Source: an uncultured Cohaesibacter sp.
GTDB lineage: Bacteria; Pseudomonadota; Alphaproteobacteria; Rhizobiales; Cohaesibacteraceae
DNA: 64,000 bases
Direction: 5' to 3'
NCBI RefSeq assembly: GCF_963676485.1
Contig: NZ_OY781114.1
Coordinates: 3,302,501-3,366,500 of the forward strand
Under the pieces are notes generated by a model, which was not told the DNA's origin, ran no database searches, and saw nothing but the letters and a program-made list of their open reading frames with translations. The number at the start of each line of letters is the position of its first letter. Position 1 is the stretch's first letter. A program made the translations under genes and the position numbers. Positions 8,306 to 15,343 of the stretch are shown in pieces.

Positions 8306-8474
8306 CATGCCTGAGCGGTTGAGACTTGGCCTTGAGTGCTACGCACACTCCTGGCACGAACGCCTCCCAAGACGAAGGGGCCTCCCATCTACCCTCCATG
8401 AGTGAGAGGCCCTCTAAAGGCTCCCGCTCAGGCGTGCAAATCCTCATCGAAATCAAAGAGCAGGCGGCTGCTCT
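8306..8474 (+). ncRNA. candidate structured RNA leader of the dehydrogenase gene (class not recognised)
   Basis: Bases 8306–8318 pair with 8424–8436 in a 13-bp helix (one G·U), enclosing two more elements: CTTGG (8325–8329) with CCAAG (8367–8371) capped by GAGTG/CACTC (8334–8338, 8346–8350), and GGGCCTC (8378–8384) with GAGGCCC (8406–8412). The result is a closed three-way junction. A separate 7-bp hairpin (8457–8463 with 8468–8474, GCGG loop) stands 18 bases before the AAGGAG ribosome binding site. No T-tract follows, so a translational rather than terminator switch would be expected. I could not match it to tRNA, 6S, SRP, tmRNA or a riboswitch I know. A repeat element or a DNA-level structure remains possible. 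Confidence 0.45.
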
Positions 8475-8504
8475 CGAAAAAGAAGATCGCTAAGGAGATC
8501 AGTG

Positions 8505-9521
8505 ATGAAAGCACTTTGCATTGTAGACGCAGAAAAAAGTGAGGTTCGCGATGTCGAACCAATGACAATGGGCCCCGATGACGTTGTTGTCGACATCTCA
8601 TATGTCGGCTTCTGCGGTAGTGACCTGAACACCTATATGGGCAAGAACCCGCTGGTTCAGCTGCCTCGCATTCCTGGTCATGAAGCATCCGGCTTCGTGG
8701 TTGAAAAGGGTGCCAATGTTGGTGACGACATCAAGATTGGCCAGTCTGTTATCCTGTGGCCATATTCTGCTTGCGGTCATTGCAGCAGCTGCCGTGCAGG
8801 TCGTCCGAATGCATGCCGGCATAATGAAACTCTCGGTGTGCAGCGTGATGGCGCTCTGCGTGAGAAAATGGTTATTCGTGCCGATTGTGTTGTGCCGAAT
8901 GAAAGCCTGACGCCGAAACGTCAGGTTCTGGTCGAGCCCCTTTCTGTTGGGTTCCACGCTGTATCGCGTGGCCGCGTTGAAGCATCTGATACGGTTGTTG
9001 TCATGGGCTGTGGCATGATCGGTGTTGGCGCCATCATGGGCGCAGCCGCGCGTGGTGCACGGGTAATTGCTGTCGATCTGAGCCCTGAAAAGGAAGAGAT
9101 TGCCAAACTTGTTGGTGCAAGCGAATTTCTGACCTTGAGCGGCGAAGAGCTCGTCAAGAAAGTCAATGAATTGACCGATGATCATGGCGCGAATGTCGTG
9201 ATCGAAGCGGTTGGGCTGCCAATCACTTTCACCACGGCCATTGATGCTGTCTGCTTTGCTGGTCGCGTGGTTTATGTCGGTTATTCCAAGGCTCCGGTTA
9301 CCTATGAAACCAAGTTCTTCAACCTCAAGGAACTGGACATCATGGGCTCGCGCAACGCAATGCGTCCAGACTTTGATGCCGTGATCGAAGCACTGCTCAA
9401 GATCGGCGACAAGATGGATAGTTTGATCACCAAGACATTCCCGATGGCTGAGGCTGCTGATGTGCTGCCTTATTGGGAAGCCAACAAGAATGATGTTCTC
9501 AAGCTGGTTGTCGAGCTCTAA
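8505..9521 (+). CDS. zinc-binding alcohol dehydrogenase (possibly L-galactonate 5-dehydrogenase type)
   Basis: Medium-chain dehydrogenase of 338 residues. It has the catalytic zinc site (GFCGSDLN near residue 35, GHEASGFVVEKG near 59), four structural-zinc cysteines (CGHCSSCRAGRPNACRH) and a Rossmann motif (VVVMGCGMIGVGAI). The ATG at 8505 follows AAGGAG with good spacing; a GTG three bases upstream is also possible. E. coli relatives in this clade include RspB and LgoD/YjjN, the latter oxidising L-galactonate to D-tagaturonate, the substrate of UxaB. Because uxaA, uxaB and the uptake system are adjacent, that role is attractive but is inference; other polyol or aldonate substrates fit as well. 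Its leader is unusually structured. Confidence 0.85.
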   Translation: MKALCIVDAEKSEVRDVEPMTMGPDDVVVDISYVGFCGSDLNTYMGKNPLVQLPRIPGHEASGFVVEKGANVGDDIKIGQSVILWPYSACGHCSSCRAGRPNACRHNETLGVQRDGALREKMVIRADCVVPNESLTPKRQVLVEPLSVGFHAVSRGRVEASDTVVVMGCGMIGVGAIMGAAARGARVIAVDLSPEKEEIAKLVGASEFLTLSGEELVKKVNELTDDHGANVVIEAVGLPITFTTAIDAVCFAGRVVYVGYSKAPVTYETKFFNLKELDIMGSRNAMRPDFDAVIEALLKIGDKMDSLITKTFPMAEAADVLPYWEANKNDVLKLVVEL

Positions 9522-9566
9522 GGCGCGATCAGTCCCCGCTGAATAATAATAAGCACTTAAACTGCC

Positions 9567-9605
9567 AAAGGCGGGTTGCTCATATGCAATCCGCCTTTCT
9601 TTTTG
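9567..9605 (+). terminator. intrinsic terminator after the dehydrogenase
   Basis: AAAGGCGGGTTGC (9567–9579) pairs with GCAATCCGCCTTT (9586–9598), 13 pairs with one G·U, and is followed by a T-rich tail. Confidence 0.9.
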
Positions 9606-9646
9606 GTTTGATCTTTATGTTTCAGTCGTTGGGAGCTTGGCCCCTG

Positions 9647-10678
9647 TCAGAGGGACAGGAGCATGATTGCCGCGGCGCCAAGTGCACCCAGAAACAGGAT
9701 GGACAATGCTCCGGTTGCCAGTACGCGACCGCTTGATGCAAAGACCGACCTCACATTGACCAGCAATCCCAGTCCCGCCATGGAAAGAATGGTCAGCAGG
9801 GTTGTGACTTCCTTGATCGGAGGCATGATTGCGTCCGGAATCGCTCCTACGGATTGAAGGGCAATCATCAAGAAGAAGCCGATGATGAACCACGGCACCA
9901 GTTGGCTGAATTTGAGGCTTTTGCCTGTGGTCTTTTCGGCGACCAATTCGGCTTTTCGTCCTTCACGGAAACCGAGTACCAGAATGACTGGCCCCAGCAT
10001 TAACACACGCATCAGCTTGACCAGCGTTCCGAAATGGACGCTGATGGTGCTGACCGGAGCGGTCGCCGCCAGAACCTGCGGCACTGCATAGACGGTCATG
10101 CCAGCGAAGATGCCGAAGCGGTGAGGGTCAATGTCAAAGGCATTGGCAAAGGCGGGCAGGGCCAACACCACAATAATGCCCAGCGTTGCAGAAAAAGCGA
10201 TCGCTGAAGCAATATCGTCAGAATCGGCCTCGATGACCGGGGCTACAGCCACAATGGCGGAGTTGCCGCAAATCGAGTTGCCACAGGCCACCAGCAGCGC
10301 CTGCTTCTCTGGCAATCCCAAAAGCCTGCCAATGCTGTAGCTGGAAATGATGGCGATTGTCACGATGACGATAACCACCAGCAACAAAAGCGGGCCGAGG
10401 GTCTTGATGATCGTCAGGCTGACTGAGGCCCCCAGCAGCACGATGGCGAGTTCGAGCAGATATTTGGCAGAAAAGTTGATACCCTTCTTGAACATCGGCT
10501 TGAGGCCGAGAATGGAATGGACGGCTGTGCCCAGTATGATGGAAAAGACCAGGGCGTCCATGAAGCGGTGGCCGGTCAGGTGAATTTCGATCCATTCGGC
10601 CCCGTAGGCCAGAATCGTGATGAAGCCACACAGGAGGAAGCCGGGGAGAACGGATTGAATATAGTGCCAGGTTCGCAT
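9647..10678 (-). CDS. YeiH-type membrane transporter (UPF0324, putative sulfate/anion exporter)
   Basis: Integral membrane protein of 343 residues with about ten hydrophobic segments. It matches the YeiH/UPF0324 family, including the N-terminal MRTWHYIQSVLPGFLLCGF segment, LLGASVSL and LVACGNSICGNSAIVAVAPV. The family is annotated as putative sulfate or sulfonate exporter on weak evidence. The frame is open to 10732, but the family usually begins near MRTWH, so I start at 10678; neither start has a strong ribosome binding site. It is divergent from a LysR gene 107 bases away, the arrangement of yeiH and yeiE in E. coli, which suggests direct control. Confidence 0.85.
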   Translation of the reverse strand: MRTWHYIQSVLPGFLLCGFITILAYGAEWIEIHLTGHRFMDALVFSIILGTAVHSILGLKPMFKKGINFSAKYLLELAIVLLGASVSLTIIKTLGPLLLLVVIVIVTIAIISSYSIGRLLGLPEKQALLVACGNSICGNSAIVAVAPVIEADSDDIASAIAFSATLGIIVVLALPAFANAFDIDPHRFGIFAGMTVYAVPQVLAATAPVSTISVHFGTLVKLMRVLMLGPVILVLGFREGRKAELVAEKTTGKSLKFSQLVPWFIIGFFLMIALQSVGAIPDAIMPPIKEVTTLLTILSMAGLGLLVNVRSVFASSGRVLATGALSILFLGALGAAAIMLLSL

Positions 10679-10785
10679 TGTTTTCTCTTTGGAGGTCTTG
10701 AAAATTCGCGGCACCATCTCATAATAATTCATTCAAAAATATCGAATAATATAGTATATTTCATGAAATTGAATTGGATGGTTTT
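10679..10785. promoter_or_regulatory. divergent promoter region of the yeiH-like and lysR genes
   Basis: A very AT-rich interval with several short inverted repeats: TTC-N9-GAA around 10733–10747, the palindrome TTTCATGAAA at 10759–10768, and ATATAGTATAT between them. LysR proteins bind T-N11-A inverted repeats in exactly this position, so these are candidate binding sites; no single site stands out. Confidence 0.45.
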
Positions 10786-11670
10786 ATGACCCTTGAGCAG
10801 CTTTCCATTTTTGTCGCCGTGGCCGAGCGGCAGCATATTACCCGTGCAGCCGATGCGGTCGGTCTGACGCCCTCAGCGGTGAGCGCTTCGGTCAAGGCAT
10901 TGGAAGGCTTTCACAATGTCAAATTGTTCAATCGCGTGGGGCGCGGTATTGAGCTCACGGAGGCTGGGCGGCTTTTCCTAAAGGAAGCAAAGGCAACTCT
11001 GGCGCGGGCCAATGCGGCAGCTTTGGTGCTCAGCGAGCTTGGCGGCTTGAAGCGCGGTGTGTTGCATATCCATGCCAGCCAGACAATTGCAAGCTACTGG
11101 TTGCCTTCGCGTATGGTGCATTTTCATGATCTCTATCCAGCTATTGACCTGCGTCTGACGGTGGGCAACACGCAAACTGTAACGCGCGCAATCGAAGAAG
11201 GGCAGGCGGAAATTGGCTTCATCGAAGGGGATATCGATGCGCCCTTATTGCGCTCCACCAAGCTGGCTGATGATGAAATTGCCATTGTCGTTGCGCCCGG
11301 TCATCCGCTGGCCAATGCGGGAGAGCGGGAATGGTTGGACCTGATCAAGAGCACGCTGTGGGTCATGCGTGAGCAGGGCTCGGGCACGCGGTCTACCTTC
11401 GAAACCGCCATGCGCAATCTTGGCGTGCCTTCCGAGGAGATCAACATCGCCTTGGAATTTCCCAGCAACGAGGCTGTGTTGTCCGCCTTGGTGGGGAGCG
11501 ATTATGCGGGGGCGGTTTCCAGAATGGCGGCCGGGCCACTGGTTGCGACCGGTCAGATCGTCTTTTCCGACGTGCCGTTTCCACCAAGGGATTTTATGGC
11601 GCTTAGCCATAGGGAACGGGCACTGAGCTTGGCGGCACACGAGTTTTTACAGCTATGCCAAGCGGCCTGA
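10786..11670 (+). CDS. LysR-family transcriptional regulator
   Basis: 294-residue regulator. The N-terminal helix-turn-helix is standard (MTLEQLSIFVAVAERQHITR, then TPSAVSASVKALE), followed by a substrate-binding domain related to the CysB/CbbR type (QTIASYWLPSRM near residue 100; EEGQAEIGFIEGDID). The ATG at 10786 gives the usual N-terminus; a TTG at 10774 would add four residues. Divergent orientation from the YeiH-like gene indicates that this is its probable target. The ligand is unknown. Confidence 0.9.
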   Translation: MTLEQLSIFVAVAERQHITRAADAVGLTPSAVSASVKALEGFHNVKLFNRVGRGIELTEAGRLFLKEAKATLARANAAALVLSELGGLKRGVLHIHASQTIASYWLPSRMVHFHDLYPAIDLRLTVGNTQTVTRAIEEGQAEIGFIEGDIDAPLLRSTKLADDEIAIVVAPGHPLANAGEREWLDLIKSTLWVMREQGSGTRSTFETAMRNLGVPSEEINIALEFPSNEAVLSALVGSDYAGAVSRMAAGPLVATGQIVFSDVPFPPRDFMALSHRERALSLAAHEFLQLCQAA

Positions 11671-11823
11671 CATTGCATTCAGCTGGCCTTGCACGCTTGT
11701 TGTGGCGGCTTTGGCCCCTCTCTGCATGAGGGCGGTATGCGCTTTTACCCGAGGCAAAGGGCAAGGGAGAGAAGCAGGATCGGGCGCATTTGCCCGATCT
11801 TCCAGTGATGGCCTGAAGCTCTT

Positions 11824-12528
11824 TTAAAGAACCACAATAGGCGACGGGGTGGGGACCCGTCTGTAGAGATCGATGATATCGTGGTTCAGCAGGCGCACAC
11901 AGCCTGAAGAAACCGCCCGTCCGATGGACCATGTCTCGGCAGTGCCATGCAGGCGATAGAGAGTGTCGCGGCCGCCTTGGAAAATATAGAGTGCACGCGC
12001 GCCCAGCGGGTTGGTTGGCCCCGGAGGCATGCCGCCATTTTTCCAGCTCCATTTTTCCAGCTCGGGCTGGCGCTGGATCATTTCTTCCGGTGGTGTCCAT
12101 TTGGGCCAGACTGCCTTTCTGGCAACAGTTGCGCGACCGTTCCATTCAAACCCGGCGCGCCCCAAACCGACGCCATAGCGCATTGCCGTTCCATTTTCCT
12201 GAACCAGATAGAGATGGAAATTGCCGGTATCGACGATCAATGTGCCGACCTTCTCGCTGGTGGGGTAATAGACTTCTTTGCGCAGGAATTCTTTGTCTAT
12301 CTTTCGCAAGTCAACGGCTGGCAGCGGAAAGCGTTCATCGGGCAGCGGACCATACAGGGCGCTATAGGGGTTCTCCAGGCCCGGGGGCGAGAGCGGCTGG
12401 CGTGTACGGGGACTACAGGCGCTCAAGAGCCCGGCGGCCAAAATGGCGCTGCCGCCCAAAAACTGTCGGCGAGTGGTCATCCCTTGTTCGGAGGCATGAG
12501 ATGGCGGGGTTTGCTTTTCTTTTAACAT
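11824..12528 (-). CDS. L,D-transpeptidase (YkuD domain) with twin-arginine/lipoprotein signal
   Basis: Periplasmic peptidoglycan cross-linking or lipoprotein-attachment enzyme. The N-terminus carries TTRRQFLGGSAILAAGLLSA followed by C, a Tat-type RR motif with a lipobox. The catalytic YkuD signature HGTAETWSIGRAVSSGCVRL (catalytic histidine and cysteine) is near the C-terminus. Length (234 residues) fits single-domain members common in Rhizobiales, where L,D cross-links dominate the wall. Two starts are possible: 12528 (used) and 12480 (MTTRRQF); neither has a clear ribosome binding site, and the later one gives a more typical Tat peptide. Confidence 0.88.
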   Translation of the reverse strand: MLKEKQTPPSHASEQGMTTRRQFLGGSAILAAGLLSACSPRTRQPLSPPGLENPYSALYGPLPDERFPLPAVDLRKIDKEFLRKEVYYPTSEKVGTLIVDTGNFHLYLVQENGTAMRYGVGLGRAGFEWNGRATVARKAVWPKWTPPEEMIQRQPELEKWSWKNGGMPPGPTNPLGARALYIFQGGRDTLYRLHGTAETWSIGRAVSSGCVRLLNHDIIDLYRRVPTPSPIVVL

Positions 12529-12917
12529 TTCATTTAACTCATTTCGAACCAGGTCTTTGTACTTCTTGCTTGAAGGAAATCGCTTTTTGCAGAATCAGGC
12601 AGCAACAGATGGTTAGTCGCCGCTTTCCGTTATGGGGAAATGGTGGCTAAAAGGTGTTCCTGATTATTTCGTAATAACAATCTCGTCTTTGCGGAAGGGA
12701 CGTCCGGTTAATCAAACAAAGTGTGCGGTGGGCTGTTGAATTCGAGATCTATGATTCTCCGGCGAGGTTCGCAGCTTTTGGTTTTGCGCTCCTTGGGAGA
12801 GCCGATTCTCGGATTGTCTGGATAGTGCCATAAAAACATGGTTGTAGCGGTCACAAAATCGCGAGGAGCTTCGCATCATGCATGGCTTTTCCTTTCCTGT
12901 TTCAAAGCTTGGCCTTT

Positions 12918-12995
12918 GTTGGCCGCAAGGCATTGGCGATCATCGGCACCGATGAAAGGCTCATGGTGGCCGCTGCAAGCATTTCCGAGAGCTGT
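12918..12995 (+). pseudogene. possible fragment of a P-type ATPase (opposite orientation)
   Basis: In one forward frame this stretch reads VGRKALAIIGTDERLMVAAA then SISES, resembling the segment just after the DKTGTLT motif of copper-translocating P-type ATPases (usual form GR/GK..L..I..DE..L..AASLE..SEHPL). The similarity stops abruptly at the point where SEHPL should come. There is no start, ribosome binding site or extended frame. It is short enough to be chance, but a second ATPase-like piece lies next to it. Confidence 0.25.
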
Positions 12996-13188
12996 AAGCA
13001 AAAGACCGGATATAGGATGCTTTCTGAAAAGGCACATCAGGCGAGCTGAAGATGAAAGCGAAGAATAGATTCTGTTTGATGGCACGCAGTGACTTGGTGG
13101 CCAGTTTATGGCCATGGGGTTGGCCACTCATTTGTCTATCATCGTGATGATGGGGGGGATGATTAAGCTCGTGCGTATGACTGGACAT
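12961..13188 (-). pseudogene. His-rich 75-codon ORF, apparent deletion remnant of a copper P-type ATPase
   Basis: A strong AGGAGG ribosome binding site precedes an ATG and a His-rich N-terminus (MSSHTHELNHPPHHHDDRQ), as found in copper/silver P1B ATPases. After about 30 residues it runs into KSLRAIKQNLFFAFIF, which resembles the conserved C-terminal segment of the same ATPases (usual R..RNIRQNLF.AF.YN). The several hundred residues normally between these are absent, and beyond residue 48 the sequence loses resemblance. I read this as an internal deletion remnant; an intact small metal-binding protein is the alternative. A DUF302 gene, common in metal-resistance loci, lies 295 bases away. Confidence 0.4.
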
Positions 13189-13258
13189 TAATGCCTCCTG
13201 TCATTTTGGTTTTGCATTCTGGTTTTTGCGGAGGAGGGCATAGCACGGCCCTTATCAT

Positions 13259-13296
13259 TTTATCCTAGATGGAGACTTTACCTGTTAGAGGATAAA
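13259..13296. repeat. inverted repeat in the gap before the DUF302 gene
   Basis: TTTATCCT (13259–13266) and AGGATAAA (13289–13296) are perfect inverted copies 22 bases apart. Apart from the ATPase-like pieces and this repeat, I see nothing in the 12529–13482 gap that I can support. Confidence 0.35.
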
Positions 13297-13482
13297 TGGC
13301 TGGAGGCGGAATTTGTTCCAAATTTTAGTCTGCTGACAGATTGTTTTCGTGCCTAAAGGCACCGGTTATCCGTGCGCAATGGACTTTACCCGGTCTTGTT
13401 CTTGCCGCTCTTTGGGTGTTTGGTTCCTTGATGACCGGGGGCGTTGTCCCCACATCAAGCGTCATGAAAGGGGAGAAACACT

Positions 13483-13869
13483 ATGAACTATACGATAGAT
13501 AAGTTGCTTGTCGGGGTTACTCTGGAGGAGGCCGAACCTCGCGTTCGCGAAGCTCTCGCTGCCAGGGGCTTTGGTGTGTTGACGGAAATCAACGTCAAGG
13601 AAACGCTGAAGAAAAAACTCGGTGAGGATATAGCGCCCTATAAAATTCTGGGAGCCTGTAAACCGGAAATGGCACATAAGGCCATGATGGCAGAGCCCAA
13701 GATTGGCGCTATGCTGCCGTGCAACGTCATTTTGCGCACCGTGGAAAATGGCACCGAGGTGAGCGCAATCGATCCTTTGGCCTCCATGAGTGCAGTCGAA
13801 AATCCGGCCCTCATGGGAATTGCCACTGACGTAAAGAGCCTGCTCGCCGATGTAATCGCCGATTTATAG
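13483..13869 (+). CDS. DUF302 domain protein
   Basis: Small soluble protein of 128 residues that is a single DUF302 domain: the GFGVLTEINVKETLKKKLG segment (about residues 29–47), then YKILGACKPEMAHKAM and IGAMLPCNVILR, are typical. The function of the family is unknown, but its genes often accompany metal-resistance or sulfur-oxidation loci. A good GGGGAGA ribosome binding site precedes the ATG. No signal peptide is evident. It stands alone and converges on the histidine phosphatase gene. Confidence 0.88.
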   Translation: MNYTIDKLLVGVTLEEAEPRVREALAARGFGVLTEINVKETLKKKLGEDIAPYKILGACKPEMAHKAMMAEPKIGAMLPCNVILRTVENGTEVSAIDPLASMSAVENPALMGIATDVKSLLADVIADL

Positions 13870-13948
13870 GCAAGGGCTGCGCTTAAGGCTTGCCGCTCAC
13901 TGCATCGGGAATGGTCGCTATGGCCTATTCTGTCGCCATTTCCTGAGC

Positions 13949-14551
13949 TTATAGGCTTTTGGCGTTCCAGATTTTCACAACACCGTCTTCAACGAGGCAG
14001 AGAGAGCCGGTGCTTACTTTTGCTTCGTTGGCTGCAATGCCGAATTGCGGTGCAACAATTCTCAGGATGCCATTGCTGGTCACGATAATTGCGGTGGCAT
14101 CTTCGCCGAAGGTTTCGGCTATTTCTGCCACCATGGCATTCCAGCTGGAAAGAATGGTTTCTGGATCCGGTGACCAGTCGTAGCCATCTGGCCAGATGCT
14201 TTTCTGTTGCCAGCCATCGATATCGTCGTCGCCATATTCTGCCCGGATATCGTCGTTGGAACGGGCTTCCCAAAGGCCATAGTCTATTTCCCGCAATGCA
14301 TCGCTGACACACATTTTTACGCCATCCCAACCGGCGGTTTTGAGAGCGATTTCTGCGGTTTGCACTGTGCGTTTGAGCGGGCCGCAATATAGGACATCCG
14401 CTTTTATGCGGCTTTCTTTAAGGGCCATGCCGACGGCTTGGGCCTGTTCTTTGCCCTTTTCCACCAGAGGCAGATCACTGCGGGCGCCAACCCAGACCAC
14501 CTTGTCGCCTTTAGCAAATGTGTTCCCGTGCCTTACCAGTATGAGCTTCAT
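13949..14551 (-). CDS. histidine phosphatase superfamily protein with altered second catalytic histidine
   Basis: A 200-residue protein of the phosphoglycerate-mutase-like superfamily. It has the LVRHGNT motif (residues 4–10) with the nucleophilic histidine, the second arginine in GPLKRTVQTAE, and the acidic LREIDYGLWEA segment. Where the family normally has a second catalytic histidine (SHGG-like), this reads VTSNGILR, so histidine is replaced by asparagine. That would weaken or change catalysis unless this is a subfamily adapted to it. Its AGGAGG ribosome binding site overlaps the stop codon of the upstream kdsB-like gene, so it is translationally coupled to it. A role on a 3-deoxy-sugar phosphate is plausible but inferred. 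Confidence 0.85.
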   Translation of the reverse strand: MKLILVRHGNTFAKGDKVVWVGARSDLPLVEKGKEQAQAVGMALKESRIKADVLYCGPLKRTVQTAEIALKTAGWDGVKMCVSDALREIDYGLWEARSNDDIRAEYGDDDIDGWQQKSIWPDGYDWSPDPETILSSWNAMVAEIAETFGEDATAIIVTSNGILRIVAPQFGIAANEAKVSTGSLCLVEDGVVKIWNAKSL

Positions 14552-14560
14552 GGCATCCTC

Positions 14561-15343
14561 CTAAAGAACCAGTTCGCCTTCGCGGCTGATAATCTCTTCT
14601 GCGATGGTGATATCTTCTTTCGCGTCCACTGATGCATGGGTGCGGTTGCGGTAATCAACGATCACGACGCGGACGGTCATGCCATATTCCAGAGCGCGTA
14701 ATTGCTCCAGACCTTCGGTCAATTCCAGCGGTGAGGGCTCCAGCGCTACATAGCGCTCAAGGGAGGCCTTGCGATAGCCATAGAGGCCGATATGGCGATA
14801 GGTCGGAGAAATGCCCTTGCTTCTGGCGAAGGGCAGGATGTTCTTGGAAAAATAAAGCGCGTTATGCTGCTTGTTGAAGACGACGGTCGTGCCACTGGTT
14901 GGATTGAGTTTTTTGCTCTCCGTCAGGCTTGCAATCGCCGCGTCTGACATTTCCGTTGCCGGAGTTACAATGTCAAACGGATCTTGGGATTTTTCGAATT
15001 CGTCGATCATGGCCTGAATGACCCAAGGGGGTGTTAAAACCGCATCCCCCTGGAAATTGATGATGGCATCTTCGGTGATGTCGGCCGCTTCGATGGTTGC
15101 GTGCGCGCGTTCGGAGCCGTTGCGGCAGCTTTCCGGCGTGAGCACGGCTTCCGCTCCAAAGCTTTTGGCATGCTCGACGATCCGCTTATCTTCGGTGCTG
15201 ATAACGATTCGGGAGCAGCCGCGGGTTGCGCCGGCGATTCGCCAGACCCGTTCAAGCATGCTGGTTCCCAGAATCGGCAACATGGGCTTGCCGGGCAGGC
15301 GGCTTGATCCGTACCGGGCAGGAATGACGATCGCAACGGACAT
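14561..15343 (-). CDS. kdsB: 3-deoxy-manno-octulosonate cytidylyltransferase family protein (KdsB-like)
   Basis: Transfers CMP from CTP to Kdo, or to a related 3-deoxy sugar acid. The 260 residues cover the whole family: PARYGSSRLPGKPM at the nucleotide site, NGSERA in place of the usual SGTER/SGTDR, YRHIGLYGYRKA, PSPLELTEGLEQLRALE, and SVDAKEDI corresponding to GVDTPEDL. The metal-binding aspartates of QGD and SVD are kept, but the strongly conserved QGDEP is QGDAV. It may therefore be a divergent paralogue rather than the housekeeping enzyme. I start at 15343 because GAGGAG precedes this ATG; the frame is open 15 bases further. Forms an operon with the histidine phosphatase. Confidence 0.85.
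   Translation of the reverse strand: MSVAIVIPARYGSSRLPGKPMLPILGTSMLERVWRIAGATRGCSRIVISTEDKRIVEHAKSFGAEAVLTPESCRNGSERAHATIEAADITEDAIINFQGDAVLTPPWVIQAMIDEFEKSQDPFDIVTPATEMSDAAIASLTESKKLNPTSGTTVVFNKQHNALYFSKNILPFARSKGISPTYRHIGLYGYRKASLERYVALEPSPLELTEGLEQLRALEYGMTVRVVIVDYRNRTHASVDAKEDITIAEEIISREGELVL

Noticed and set aside
8306-8345. tRNA-Ser/Leu-like D-arm (GCCTGAGCGGTTGAG)
   Set aside because: No acceptor stem, anticodon arm or T-arm (GTTCGA-type) follows at the required distances; the bases instead pair with 8424–8436.
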